Source: Eleginops maclovinus (Eukaryota > Chordata > Actinopteri > Perciformes > Eleginopidae). From it: a stretch of 64,000 nt of DNA. The stretch is from assembly GCF_036324505.1 (NCBI RefSeq), contig NC_086368.1, positions 19,829,878 through 19,893,877 on the forward strand, given 5' to 3'. The notes under the pieces were generated by a model that saw only the letters and a list, made by a program, of their open reading frames with translations, searched no databases and was not told the DNA's origin. Below are positions 37,234-52,665 of the stretch, one piece after another. The position numbers were made by a program, and so were the translations under genes. How positions within the stretch are numbered: the first letter of the stretch is position 1; every line of letters starts with the position of its first letter.

Positions 37234-37687
37234 GATAACGGTGCCTTAAGGCTTCCCATGAGTCACTGTGGGAAAAATGACGTAAAGGCAAAGCATGTGC
37301 AGAGGAAACCAGGTATAACCAACTGCGTTAATGAAAGTGGAAGAAATAAATGAAAAACTGTAAAGCTTTGATAGACACATTTTTTGTTTATAGAAATACA
37401 ACGTAGAATGAGTAAAGCCTGAAAACGCAGGTACATTGACAGACATGCTACACAAATAGTTATGTTCACTAGCAGGCCAAAATAAAGCATCAAGGACAAC
37501 ACGCAGAACTGCAGTGAATGACAGAAGAAACAAAGATTTAAACATAACTACCATGTAGTTGAAACTGTCTCAAATGTGCCTGTGATTTTCAAGGTACTCC
37601 ATGTAAAAATGTCTTTTTATTCCTTTTTTTAATTAGTCTCCTGTATATTATTCTTCTGTATAAATAAGCTTTGTACAAATAATGGAA

Positions 37688-37693
37688 AATAAA
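37688..37693 (+). terminator. Polyadenylation signal of prelp
   Basis: AATAAA about 455 nt after the stop codon, with a T-rich stretch following. Confidence 0.65.
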
Positions 37694-39390
37694 AGTTTTT
37701 TCTTTTATCAATTATTTGTGTCTGATTTTTAGGAATAAAGATCATCTTCCCATCCTGTATACTAGAGGGACATTAATATTACGTTTCCATATTTCGGTAA
37801 ATAAATTCATTAAGGCTCAAACTTTATCAATAATGTATTAAGAATACATAATCAATACTAAAATGGCCCGTTCTGCTTGAGTACTTTCTCAAGTACCGTT
37901 CTTTAATTATATTGTGTTGCTAATAATAATGTATTTTTACTGGAGAATATTAAAGTAGTATGCAGGACTTTAACTTGCAACAGAATATTTATAAAAGTAT
38001 TGCTACTTGAAATCTCTCCATCAGAAGAAACCAAGGCCACAGTATCTTTGGGAAGTTAGTTATGGTATACAAAGTGAGTCATTTTCAGAAAGGTATGCTT
38101 AAAAACAGTGGCTGTCAAACCTTGAATGAAGCAGGTTAATACAGAGACTGCATAATTATGGCATACATAATGTTCCTTTTATATTTTATAATTGTTCATG
38201 TGGCAACCCATGTGGTGCAGGACACCTGAATGATTAACAAATGACTCAATAAAATATATCAGAAAGTATATTATAACTTAGTTCAATTAAAACCTCTGAC
38301 AATATAGAGAGAACATTATAATCTTAACAAAATGGTTCCCAACTTTCTGGTCATCATCCAAAAAGGGGTGTTAAAAATGTGCAGGATTACTGTTGCTGTT
38401 ACTTTAGCCAGAGCTTAATTCAAACATGTTTCTTGTGCTTATTATAACAGCAATACATTTGGACTTTGAAGAACTGCTCTGACTCAGTCTGAATGAAATG
38501 TAACGTATACTGCGTATTGAGGTAGTAAAAGTGTATTAAAGGAACAGAAATGTTTTAGACCGCTACGTGATTTATTCAGCAGCTGTAAAGCAGAATAGTT
38601 TTAAAAAGCTTTGTGTCGACCTCTAGTGTTTAGAAAAAAGCACTAAGCATTCCTGAGCGGGGAAGAGCTGGTAGCTATTTATAACACACACATTGCTCTG
38701 ACATACACCTGTTGTATATAAACTGGAATTTTTTCACTTCCCTTTGTTGTTATATTAATATATTTTCCATGAACACCGGATATTCTTGGTTTCAATAGGA
38801 CTTCCCTGCACATGATTCTTTCCAGTGCATGCACATTGATCAGGAAGCAGGTAAGCAGGTCCGGTAAGTGTTTCAGATCAGGACTTGTCTGACAGGCCTG
38901 ACAGTGCTCCTCGAGGAAAATGAGTAGAGGCAATGTCTGACAGTGCACCAAAGGAGGTTAAAGTTCCAGTAGCTGAAAATGTTTCTACATTTGAGAGCAG
39001 ACATGGTGATCAGTCAGAGATCTATGACATCACAAACAATGTTTTGGTGCAAATCCCACCCATCTTGCACCCATAATTAAAAGATTAACAAAAGATCATT
39101 ACCCAAATGATGTAGTATGTGATTTTTACACTGCAGAATAAATAAATGCTGCAGAGGAATGACGACACTCTGAAATTCCAAATGCCTCATTCAAGTATTG
39201 CATCACTGAGTTGTGTTTCTCTACAATGAGCACACATCAGGGAGGAGGAAATTGTTCCTTTACCCTTTCTTCCAAACAGGTATTGAGACATCAGTTCCTT
39301 TAATTGAAATATACTTCCTCCTCCTGTAAACCAATTTGTCTGCATGTACGCGTGCATGTTCACTACCTGCAAAAAATCCCCCTCACTCCA
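37694..39390. other. Intergenic DNA between prelp and the IL-20-type cytokine
   Basis: No opticin-like exon, which would be expected here from mammalian gene order, was seen. No other gene is recognised. Confidence 0.45.
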
Positions 39391-39391
39391 C

Positions 39392-39398
39392 TATAAGA
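39392..39398 (+). promoter_or_regulatory. TATA box of the IL-19/20/24-type gene
   Basis: TATAAGA in CCACTATAAGAGG, about 30 bp before the inferred start of a short 5' exon (about 39420-39465) that ends in the donor ACAG|GTGAGT. Confidence 0.6.
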
Positions 39399-39760
39399 GG
39401 AGAGAGGATGGATTCACAGAGGCATCTCACTCCCAGGACTCTTCCTCTGAGAAACACACATACAGGTGAGTGTTAACACACAGGGTGCTGGTGATGGAGT
39501 GGGCGAAGGTACCTGGACACCATACGATGAAAGGAAGAGAGATTGTATGCTAATAACATGTAACTTTAAGGTGTATCTCACATCTCTTTTTTTTTACCTG
39601 GAAACTCAGCATGATAGCAATACAACACAGGAATGATCCATTATAAGTACTGGTTTAAAAAAATTTGAAACAGAATAATCAATGATCCCTAAAAGTAATT
39701 TATCTGGAGAGATTTTAATGAACAAAATGTCTCCGTTAGCTCTCCCTCCAAACCACCACA

Positions 39761-41190
39761 ATGATGAAGATGCTGCTCAGCTGCTCTCTCTGCCTGCTGC
39801 TCCTGCTCAGCTGTCTGAGTGAACCTGTGGAGAGCCGAACCCTCAACCTGAACAGCTGCTCCGTCAGTGTTCACACAAACGAGCTGCGAAAACATTACAC
39901 TGACATCCGATCTAATGCGGTGAGTTTAAGTCACACACACCCACTCTTAAAACCACTAGCTCAAAACTGAATAATAAAAATGAACAGAAGGATTTGATAT
40001 ATTGAGCTTTAAATGCAGAGAGGCTATCACTTCACCTCACCAAAACCATATCAGAAAATATGTTTGATGACACATTTAAGTGGAGAGAGATTGTCTCTTA
40101 TTCATTGTGGTATTTGTATTACAGATAGAAGGAGACAGTGAGATCGGAGTAAGACTTCTGGACAAATCATTGATGAAACAAGTTCAGGTGGGTCTTTATA
40201 CATGCAGTTTTAAATGCAATTGTATCTGCCCTAAGCCATGGACTGGTAAATGCATACAAATTATAATTATCAATAATAGATATCTGTTAGGGTATTTTAT
40301 GCGTGCTTCTAATGTACTTCAAAGTTATTAACAGCTGCTGTGATCTGACCTTTATGTGTCTCTATCAGGACGGTCAGAAGTGCTGTTTGCTGCATCTCAT
40401 CCTGCGTTTCTATGTTGAAAGAGTGTTCAGCAACTATGCCTCTTCTCAGCCCCAGCAGCAACGCCACACCAGCGCTTTGGCCAACTCCTTTGTCAGCATC
40501 AGGAGAGAGATACATAAATGTGTACGTTAGCTTTTCAACAACTTCAATGATGAAATATAATAAAGGGAATTAATTAAAAACAGCATGAATAATAATGATG
40601 CTTTGTTTTATGCAGCACTGCCAATGTGTGGAGGATACACAGAGGAAAATTGACTCTGTGCATGCGGAATTTATCAAGGTATGAAGTATACTGAAAATAT
40701 TAAGACACTATAGATAGATATTTGAACAGTGCAGAGGTTAGACATAAAAGCTGTGATTAGGTCACAAATATTATATCTGGATTATTGTTTTGTCTTCAAA
40801 ATATCAAGTATCGCAATTAATAAAGCTCACTACTGCAGTATCCACCTAAATATGCATTTTCCTTGAAGCATGTCATGGAGTACAGCAATAAGTGTGCGTG
40901 CAAAAATAAGAAAAGTTCATTTTGCTAAGATGGTGACTACAGATTAACTAATTAAAGGAGATAATGAAAAATATGATATGCCTAACTCAATCTGATGAAA
41001 GACCCAACAGATTACAAACAACATGTTTTCTATACAGTTATGCTTGTGACTAAATCCACTGTTCTCCCTCTCCTTTTTGTGTCTTTCCATTGAACAGCTG
41101 GAAATAAACCAGGCGGCGAATAAGGCCGTGGGAGAATTGGACACCGTGCTGGAGTGGCTGGAGGGACTTGTCCTGAAAATACGCGCATAA
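39761..41190 (+). CDS. IL-19/IL-20/IL-24-type cytokine of the IL-10 family
   Basis: This secreted class II helical cytokine is expected to signal through IL-20-type receptors and JAK-STAT. Coding exons: 39761-39919, 40125-40187, 40369-40521, 40616-40678 and 41098-41190, all GT-AG with intron phases as in IL-10 genes, giving 176 residues. A non-coding 5' exon (about 39420-39465) splices to an acceptor at 39739. A signal peptide (about 25 residues, Leu-rich) precedes the mature protein. CCLLHLILRFYVERVF in helix C and the CHCQC motif in the helix D region are typical of the IL-19/20/24 subgroup, as is AVGELDTVLEWLE near the C-terminus. The exact fish name (il19l, il20 or il24) cannot be fixed by eye. 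The 3'UTR contains an ATTTATTTA motif at about 41325-41334, and a polyadenylation signal AATAAA at 41589-41594. Confidence 0.92.
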
Positions 41191-41588
41191 TCAAACAGAA
41201 ACTCAGCAACATCAACACTGATGTCCCATAGAGCGGCTGAGGAATCCCAAAGCTAACACCAGTGTGTGATGCTAAAAATTGTAACTCCTGACATTTCTTG
41301 TATGAACTCCTTTTGCCATTGATCATTTATTTATTTTGTACTTGAATTAACTTAATGAGTATTTAATCTACCGAAATGTGGACAGCTTTTTTATACAATA
41401 TTTATATTTTACATGAATGTTACATGGACTTAAATGTATAAGAATGTAAATGTATATGTGTAATGTAATGTAACAGAGAGCTGTTAAGGTGTTGTATGTG
41501 TGTTTCTACTGTACTGTAAGGTTATTATGCATGATGTTTTTTTAAATGCACTACTTTTTCATTTAAACATTGGTTTTATTAAAACTTC

Positions 41589-41594
41589 AATAAA
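41589..41594 (+). terminator. Polyadenylation signal of the IL-20-type gene
   Basis: AATAAA about 400 nt after the stop, followed by AT-rich then T/G-containing sequence. Confidence 0.65.
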
Positions 41595-41650
41595 AATATA
41601 TACTCTTATCTACTTAATTATGTTGTCTTTCAAGACAAGGACAAGATGTC

Positions 41651-44673
<3,023 letters not shown>

Positions 44674-44757
44674 GTCAGTGCCACACAGAGTCAAGAGGGG
44701 TTTCCCATACAGGTTCCTGCTGACTCATGAGAATTTCACAAATTAACTTTTATATGT

Positions 44758-44783
44758 ATTAATATTATTAATATTAATATTAA

Positions 44784-44842
<59 letters not shown>
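44758..44842. repeat. (ATT)n microsatellite with an AATATT-rich left part
   Basis: An irregular ATTAATATT section leads into a pure TTA/ATT run of about 57 bp. Confidence 0.97.
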
Positions 44843-44847
<5 letters not shown>

Positions 44848-46415
44848 TTAAATATATAAGGTATACTTGCTGTTTGGAGGAGGTAATGCATTTTTAGGTG
44901 GATAGCACGACATTAAATTGCAAGTTAAAATGTTCAAATTTAAAGAATATCTTGTCATTTAAATAAATCTAGCATAACTCAAGCTAGCATTTTTCTGTTG
45001 TGCCTCTGTAATTTCTATTTGTAAGTACAATAACTACATTTGCTGCATATTGTCGCACTATGTTTTTTCCGATGTTACTTGGATTGAGCAATTCATTGAA
45101 TTATCTGAATAATGATCTTCTGACCTTGTTCTTCTTTAAATCCAAAACCTTCACAGTCTCTGTTTGTTTTCAGTTTGAATACCTTTTTGTCACAAAAGTC
45201 TTACCCTTTTTATTTTGTTTGTATTCACTTTTGCTTTGATGCTGCGCTCCATTCAAAAGTTATTTTGTCTTAATGAGACTTTATCTGGCTGAATTAAGTA
45301 TAAAATATACATTTTTCAAATAAATTCATTATTCATTTCTGTTAAAATACCTTATTATTGAGTGCCATTGAGTGTATTTTTAAGGTCAAAGTGTAGCTTT
45401 TTGTCTTTAATCATCAAATGAATTGTTTTTAATCGTGACTTCGTTATCAGACCTCTATTTTTTTATAACTAAATCTCTACATCTAGTATGATATGTCAGT
45501 AAATTCCAAGCAATGGAAGAAATGTGTGCACCTGAAATGATCATGGATGTTCTAAAGATAACCTTCAATACGGTTTTATAGCTATTCTCGATATCGCAAA
45601 TCCAGCAGCCGCACCAAGAAACATGATTTGGGCAAAGATGGCAGAGGAGTGAAGTTGTAACATCGGAATTATAAGAGGATGAAGAGGAATTCTGGTTTTA
45701 TGATTAAAGTCATTTTCATTGTTGTTTATTCAGATGGCATTTTATTTAGGGCTATTGCAAGACCGGCTGGTATTTATATCCATCTGTTAACCTTTAACAT
45801 TTGAAATGATTGTTTTCAGGGACTTAAATGCTTCTAATGGTTTGAGTCTTTTGTTTTTAACTAAAAGAAGTGAATGATCAGATGTGATGAAGTACAGTGT
45901 GTTTTTATCTGTCAATGACCTTTAACTGCAAGAAATCACTCTTAGGGCAATGATTTTGTCTCATTACTTTTTCAAAATACCGATGTTGCAAAACAGATTC
46001 ATGGATTCAGATAAATTGTAAAGTGGACAGACAGCGAGACCTTAGTTATGGATAAATGGGTATTCCGTACAACAGAAAAAGTACTGTAGGGGAAACACCT
46101 CTAAGGACTTCTCTATTTAATTTTTACAATATAGTGGTATATGCATATATGCAAACCTCACCTGATGGAAATAATTACATGACTTCATTCACATACTTAC
46201 AGCAAAAAACTAAAATGAGTGATGTCACATGACCTGACTCATGCAAATATTATAAGGCTCCTCTGACGAACAGAGGGAATCCACCGCGTCATCAACTCAA
46301 ACCACAATCTAATATCGATTTCCATCTGGGTGGAGATATGTGAATACAATAAATGATATGATGATCTGAAGCCATTATGACCAGATTTGTTTGCACCTTA
46401 GTATCTATAATGATA
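44843..46415. other. Distal upstream region of il10
   Basis: No gene recognised in about 1.6 kb. It may carry distal regulatory sequence of il10. Confidence 0.35.
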
Positions 46416-46628
<213 letters not shown>

Positions 46629-46686
46629 AACTGTTGATGAAAGTAATTAAAGTAAAATGGAATAAATATAGAAGGAATAATAATAA

Positions 46687-46714
46687 AATAATAATAATAA
46701 TAATAATAATAATA

Positions 46715-46762
<48 letters not shown>
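46687..46762. repeat. (AAT)n joined head-to-head to (ATT)n, a perfect palindromic microsatellite
   Basis: About nine AAT units pass directly into about fifteen ATT units, so the left block can pair fully with the right block. Confidence 0.96.
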
Positions 46763-46922
46763 ATAAAAGTATGTAAATTAAAATAAAAAAAGAATAGCTA
46801 CAAAATATAAAATGAATAAGGAAAGCCAAGTTATGTCATATCACAATTCTCAAAATATTTGTCAGATTGTTTTCCTTGTATCAGCTTATCTCATGGGAGG
46901 AGTTGCCCATGTATGAGGAAGA

Positions 46923-47018
46923 TTCTCAAGAAAAATTTCCCTGCATGCATGATGTTTAACTAGTTCTCTTCCAGTCAGTCTCCTCCCCTCCTAAGTCCTA
47001 TTTTTTTGGCTATAAATT
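46923..47018 (+). promoter_or_regulatory. il10 proximal promoter
   Basis: A TATA box (TATAAATT, 47011-47018) lies about 150 bp before the il10 ATG. Upstream, TTCTCAAGAA (46923-46932) fits a TTCN4GAA STAT-type site and overlaps AAAAATTTCCC, an NF-kB-like half motif. The TATA call is well supported; the factor sites are inference. Confidence 0.6.
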
Positions 47019-47168
47019 CAAACAAGAGATGAGCCCAAATGTGCACCTTTCCTTTCAGAGAGCTCTTCAAAAGAAGATTTTGCCTCACAGAAGTCAGGAA
47101 ACTTGATCCAGCAGAATCTTCACTCCATCAACTCTGCCTCCAGAAGATCCAGCAGCCTGTACCTCATC

Positions 47169-49135
47169 ATGGCTCCTCAGTCTCTCCTGCTGTCCCTCCT
47201 GCTTCTCTGGTCTCTCTTCAGCACTATATGCTGCAGTCCCATGTGTAACAACCAGTGCTGTCGTTTCGTGGAGGAATTTCCTGTCCGGCTAAAGAAGCTC
47301 AGAGAGGACTACTCCCAGATCAGAGACTTCTATGTGAGTAGGAGTTCAACATACAATCTGACATAAGATAGAGCAGCATGTGGTGTTGACGGTGTGCGGG
47401 TGATGCTGCACTCTCTCTCCTCTGTCACTGAGCTCCAGCTTGTTCTGTTTACAGGAAGCAAACGATGACTTGGACACAGCGCTGCTAGACCAGAGCGTCG
47501 AGGACTCTTTTAAAGTAAGTTTCAGCATAAACTCTGCACGAAGCTCATTTACTATGGTCAAAGGGCGCTGATTCTAAAGGGAAGGCTATCATTAAATAAA
47601 CACAGACTCAAATTTTAAGGCAAGACACGCGTCGTGCACGCCAGTAAAGAGTTAAGCGGCACAATGCAACAGTCTGAGGTGCACGCTGTCGCCGGAGTCT
47701 TGTAAACTACTCTTCATTTTGCATTTTGAATACATATCTGAGGCGTCGTAACATTTTCGTCTTGTTTTTTCTTTTGGTCTCATAGCCATCTGTACATGCA
47801 TGTGATATCCCTGCAGCTTGCTGATAGCTTAGATTGTTATGAACAAAATAACATGTATCTTACTTGATTGTGGAGCACAGGGTTCATGTTTTAAAAGAAT
47901 ATTTACAACAACAAAAAAAGCCCAGGCGGGGCAAATAATTGAAAAAAGGGGTTTGACCTCAGAGAGTTAACCAGGCAATGGACTTTGTCTCCCTCCTATA
48001 GAGCCCATTTGCCTGCCACACCATGAACAGCATCCTTGACTTTTACCTGAGCAAGGTGCTGCCGACAGCCATGGCCGGAGTGACCGAGGACACCAAGGAC
48101 TTAAAGCCTCCCATTGAGTCAATTCAGCTCATCTTCGACCAGCTAAAGAGTGATGTCATCAAATGTGTGAGTATTTGACACGCGTTTTATTCCTGCTACA
48201 GGACAATTAAGATGTAAATGTCCACCAAGTGCGGGCTAGGGATGCCATTGATGTCGTTACAGTATTCAGTGCGCAATGCCGAGCAAAATGTCTGAAAAGC
48301 TTAGTAAGAAACATTTGTAAATTTCAGTATGAAGACCTAACATTATAACTCTAACCTTAAGGGTTTTAATACTGTGTATTTCAAGTATTGCACTGTGGTT
48401 ACTCAAGAGTAACATATGGACACGTGGGCCATTACGGCCATTGTTGCTTGGTTGTTTCCATTACAGAAACAACCAAGCTGTAATTTATTCAGGAATGCAT
48501 GTAATTAGCTGTCACTCAGTTAATTAAAAATGTAGTCCATGTCTACAGCCAAACAATCCAAACCACCTTCCTTGTTTGGACTAAATCCAAAAAGCTCCAG
48601 AAATATTCCCAGTGTTTTTTGACATGAGGCAGATGGCTGACCATGAAAAAAGAGGAAGAATGGTGAATGACAGATCATAATATTGTATTAGTCACTCAGT
48701 AATTACTCATCACATTCTTGAAAAAGGGAAGAAAACTGAAGGGATCATGCTCCTGACGAAAGTTTCTTTCTGTGCGTTTGTTCCTGGGTAGGGATGTATT
48801 AGGGAAACAAGCTTCTAATTAAAGTCGATTCTTTTTCCTTTTTCAGAGAAATTACTTTTCCTGCAAGAAACAGTTTGACATCGAAAACCTAAACTCTACT
48901 TACACTCAGGTGAGTGTTAACATATCAGGTTGAATTGTGAAATGATATATTGCTTTATAAAAAAAATGATGCCTGTTTGTTAGCCTTTCATTTTAACCAA
49001 CAGAGCCATGTGTTTGTTTCGCAGATGAATAGTAAAGGTCCTTATAAAGCCATGGGGGAGCTGGATCTGCTGTTCAACTACATTGAAACCTATCTGGCTT
49101 CTAAACGGCACAGAAACAGACAAGCCACCGTTTAA
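47169..49135 (+). CDS. il10: Interleukin-10
   Basis: This secreted anti-inflammatory class II cytokine acts as a homodimer through IL-10R and STAT3. Five coding exons (47169-47333, 47455-47514, 48002-48166, 48847-48909, 49025-49135), all GT-AG, give 187 residues, with the same five-exon plan as mammalian IL10. The ATG at 47169 starts a signal peptide (about 22 residues, MAPQSLLLSLLLLWSLFSTIC). The mature N-terminus has closely spaced cysteines (CSPMCNNQCCRF), including the extra pair usual in fish IL-10. Later cysteines are at FACHTM, IKCRNYFSCKK. The C-terminal signature GPYKAMGELDLLFNYIETYL matches the mammalian [20 protein letters not shown] region. The tail is basic (KRHRNR). The 3'UTR has ATTTA motifs and a polyadenylation signal at 49412. 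Confidence 0.97.
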
Positions 49136-49339
49136 AGAACTGCTGACCCATATCTTGCTGTAAACTTGACAGCCATTGACCCCTGCCTTTTTTTAATTCA
49201 ATGTAATACATTATTTACAGAGACGCTGGTTTTCTTGTTGGCTGCTAAACTTCTGCGTTTGTCTTGAGGAGAAGTTTCCGTTTTATGACCATATTGAGTC
49301 TCACATTATATCAAGTTAAGAACAATACTGTCTCTTTTG

Positions 49340-49417
49340 AAATTGTGATATTTATTTTTATATATAAAATGTATTTTTGTATTTATTTTAGATTGTTTCG
49401 CATTGCAGTAGAATAAA
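49340..49417 (+). promoter_or_regulatory. AU-rich 3'UTR element and polyadenylation signal of il10
   Basis: ATTTA motifs lie in GATATTTATTTTT (about 49348) and TGTATTTATTTTAG (about 49378), before AATAAA at 49412-49417. AU-rich elements of this kind mark unstable cytokine mRNAs; their use here is inferred. Confidence 0.6.
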
Positions 49418-52400
49418 TGACTTGTTGACAATGTATGACTCTTTTGCTTCTTTCTTTTACAAGCTGCTAATGTGCCATTTATGAGGACTGGGTAAATAGT
49501 AGAGCACTGAAAACATCACATCCTGCTGTTTTGCCGTCTATATGTGAGGAACCACTAAAATTTAGACTAAACAGGCTGATGCACTAACCTCAAACGTGAC
49601 CCATATACGTCACTTACCAGCAGCAGCCCTGCTGTGTCTTTACTTACCGTAACTGTAACTAGCCGGCCTTACTCTCATGCCTCACCTTCATGGTATATGC
49701 ACATTTGCACACTCACACACACAAGCATGCAAAAAGCAATCTCACTCAGACACATTGTCTAAAACAGAAGTAACACAGGGTGAAAAAAAGCAGCCCTGCA
49801 TTAAAAGTGTTTAGCTTTTATATATGTCAGCTTCTTCACTGTGAGAGCCAGAGGTGGTATTTTTAGGGTTTCATCCGCTGTACCACAAAACATTTAGTCT
49901 GAGTGATAACATCTTTTCTATGAGCAATAAATAAGACCAGCCTTAATAACATTTAACTGTATGTAAGGGATACTCAAATTTCACAAGATCTCGACTTGAC
50001 TCAGGCCTCTGCACTGAAACTAATCGAAGACATTTCATCAGCCAGTGACTTATTCAACGTGGGATGATCTGCATAGTATCATTCTATCAATGACAATACT
50101 TCATGCAAAGTTATCATTCATAACAACTGTCCGATAGGGCATGACCAGTGTTATTATGAGTTTCTTTAGGCTGTTAATGTGCTGGTTAAGATCAGGTTGA
50201 CCGGATGTGTTTTAACAGAGAGCAACGGTTTCAAGGCAAGGTGAGAAACAATGAGAAGGTTTTTTAAAAATATATATTTCTATTCAATTTTTACAAAACA
50301 GAACAAACATCAAACAGTCACTCATCCCTCCCTCCCCGCACCCAGGTACACATCTGCATCAAATATATAAACAAGTAAATAAGTTTACAAAAATGAAAGG
50401 GATATGTAAAAAATAAGATATATACATGTACACACACACACACGTACACACACACACAACAACAATTGTAACATGTATGTATATGTCATATAATAAAGAA
50501 AATAAGTAGGTATCAATTCCCTGAGTACAACAAAAGGGTTTTTGATACAAAAAGCTGAATCACTGTTTGGAATGTGCACGAATAACAGACAAAATTGTTA
50601 CTTTTATTAATTAAAATATGAATCTACAAGGCACCCTCCTTTACCGTCAAATGGCAAGATAGCAGCACAACAAGAAGAATATACCCTTAATCATCCCACA
50701 GAGGGGAGATTTACAATCTGCATTTGACCCATCCTAGTGTTAGGAGCAGTGGGCTGCCATTATGCACGGCGCCCGGGGAGCAGTGTAGCGAACGGCTCAG
50801 GGACACCTCAGTAGCACTTGGGCTTTAGTCCCTTGATAGTCCCTTAGTATGAAGATGTGGACTTTTTTCTTTAAAAGTGTAACCATGATACAGCATGCAT
50901 CTCCTTTATTACATGGGATGACATCAAAGTGTTGTTTATTTTTCAACAGTTGTGGCCTCATTTAGAGAAGTGTATCTGAGATGTTATAAAAACAAAAAGC
51001 CATCATAAAATTGTGAAGATCAGACATCCGTTCTGATTCATTATTTCAAAAATATTCATGGTTTTAGGTGATTTTTTGTGATCTCAAACAATGAGTCAAG
51101 ATCAGTTTTCCAAAACAGATTATAAAGATAGCTAAATATTTTGCTGATGCTGCTTTAGTGCAAAGTGACACACTGTTTCTATTACGACTTGAGTCTCAGT
51201 GTTTGTAATTCATCAGCATTTCTATAAAAATAGAAAACGAGTGCATTGTGTCGATAATGCCCTGATAATTGTTGAGTGCAAGATGTGTCATTCTATGCAC
51301 CCCCATATGAACTTCATGACTGCTCTTCCTTTAGCCTTTCCTGGCAAATATGACATACGTGCCAGTAAGTAAGAGTCTCTATTCTTAATTTTCCCAATTA
51401 CACATTTATTAGAAGACACTGAATTTATTTCTCTCCAAAAAACCAGGTTTTTAAAAGTATCAGCAAAAAAAAATCTAAGCATCCTCAGTTACCACATGTA
51501 GATTTCCCCTTGACAGCAAAACAATCAGATTTCAGCATATATGAAAACTGACGAAACAGCTTTCTTATTTGATCATATCTGAAAATCTGAAAATTCTAAG
51601 CTTCACTTTAACCTCTGCACTTTTTGTTGTTTGGGGCAGGTCAGCCCGCTCTGTCATGTCTGAGAGGATGTGTGTTTGTGTGTGAGAATCAGTATGCCAC
51701 TTCAAAGAAGTGTTTCATCACCTCAGCACAGAAATCTCCACCTTTCCTATTTCCCACAACTTTAAAAAGAGGTACACAGTAACGACATGTATGCACATTT
51801 TTTCTTTCCAACCTAAAACATTATATTCTTATTTTTTAATAAAGTAACATTTTATCACATTTTCCTTGATAGAAATCCTCTAAAGGAGTTTAACTGTTTA
51901 CTTGAGAACGCACATACAGTATGTAATGTGTATCTTCCTTACTCGTACCAATTCAGTGTATAGTATTTTACATACACAAGATCGACAAAGTTATATAAAC
52001 TATTTTGTTTTTCCAACTATCAGATGATAAAACATTGAAGGGTGGGTATGTGTCCTGAGGTTGGTAGCAGGTGGGTTAAGGGGGTAAAACCTCTAGAGGA
52101 CTACGATCATGAGGAACTCCCCTAAAGCCCCTTTACCCCCTTTCTCACTTACCTGAGAGCAAGAGAGATGACTGTAGGTTTCGTCACAGTCAAAGCTGGA
52201 AGCTGCATGCCTTCTGCTGCCTTGCACCTGAGGAGAAATAACCTTGTGCATCATACAGAAGCTGCTCTAAACACCCCAGTGTTGGCAAATGTCTAGGTTG
52301 ACTCAATGACACCAGACTGTTTTGCTACGCAAATGTGTATATTCCCGGAGTCACTCATGCTAGCAAATGTGATACCAGTTTGTCACGAGTTGAGTTTGTG

Positions 52401-52665
52401 CACTCCGTGTCTAGGCCACAAATCCCAAGCCTACCCCTCAACCTGAGTCATAGCTGGAGATGTGATTCAGAAAAATTTGGTAAATTCATTAATTACAATT
52501 TTTTCAATAAATGACCAACTGCACTAATACCTCAGGACAGGTAGGACACGTTACAAGAAGATGGCTATCTCTAGCAGGTGTTTGCAAAGGGAATCAGAAA
52601 CACTATTATAAAAAAGATTGTTTAAGCTATTGAGATAATATTACTTTTTGGAAGAGCCTAATAGA
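49418..52665. other. Intergenic DNA between il10 and the Tc1 element
   Basis: No gene supported. Contains a retroelement-like repeat (about 50690-50830) and a GC-rich small hairpin at about 52077-52142; otherwise AT-rich. Confidence 0.4.
50690..50830. repeat. Dispersed repeat fragment, family not assigned
   Basis: Text such as CTGCATTTGACCCATCCTAG, GGAGCAGTGGGCTGCC and GGCGCCCGGGGAGCAGTG is GC-richer than its surroundings and of a kind I recognise from many fish genomic sequences as an interspersed repeat. The ends are not defined. Confidence 0.5.

Noticed and set aside
37694..39390. Search for opticin after prelp
   Set aside because: No CX3CXCX9C cap or LRR text in any frame.
47039..47248. 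Possible upstream ORF overlapping il10
   Set aside because: Its ATG at 47039 lies about 20-28 bp after the TATA box, at or before the expected transcription start, so it is probably not in the mRNA.
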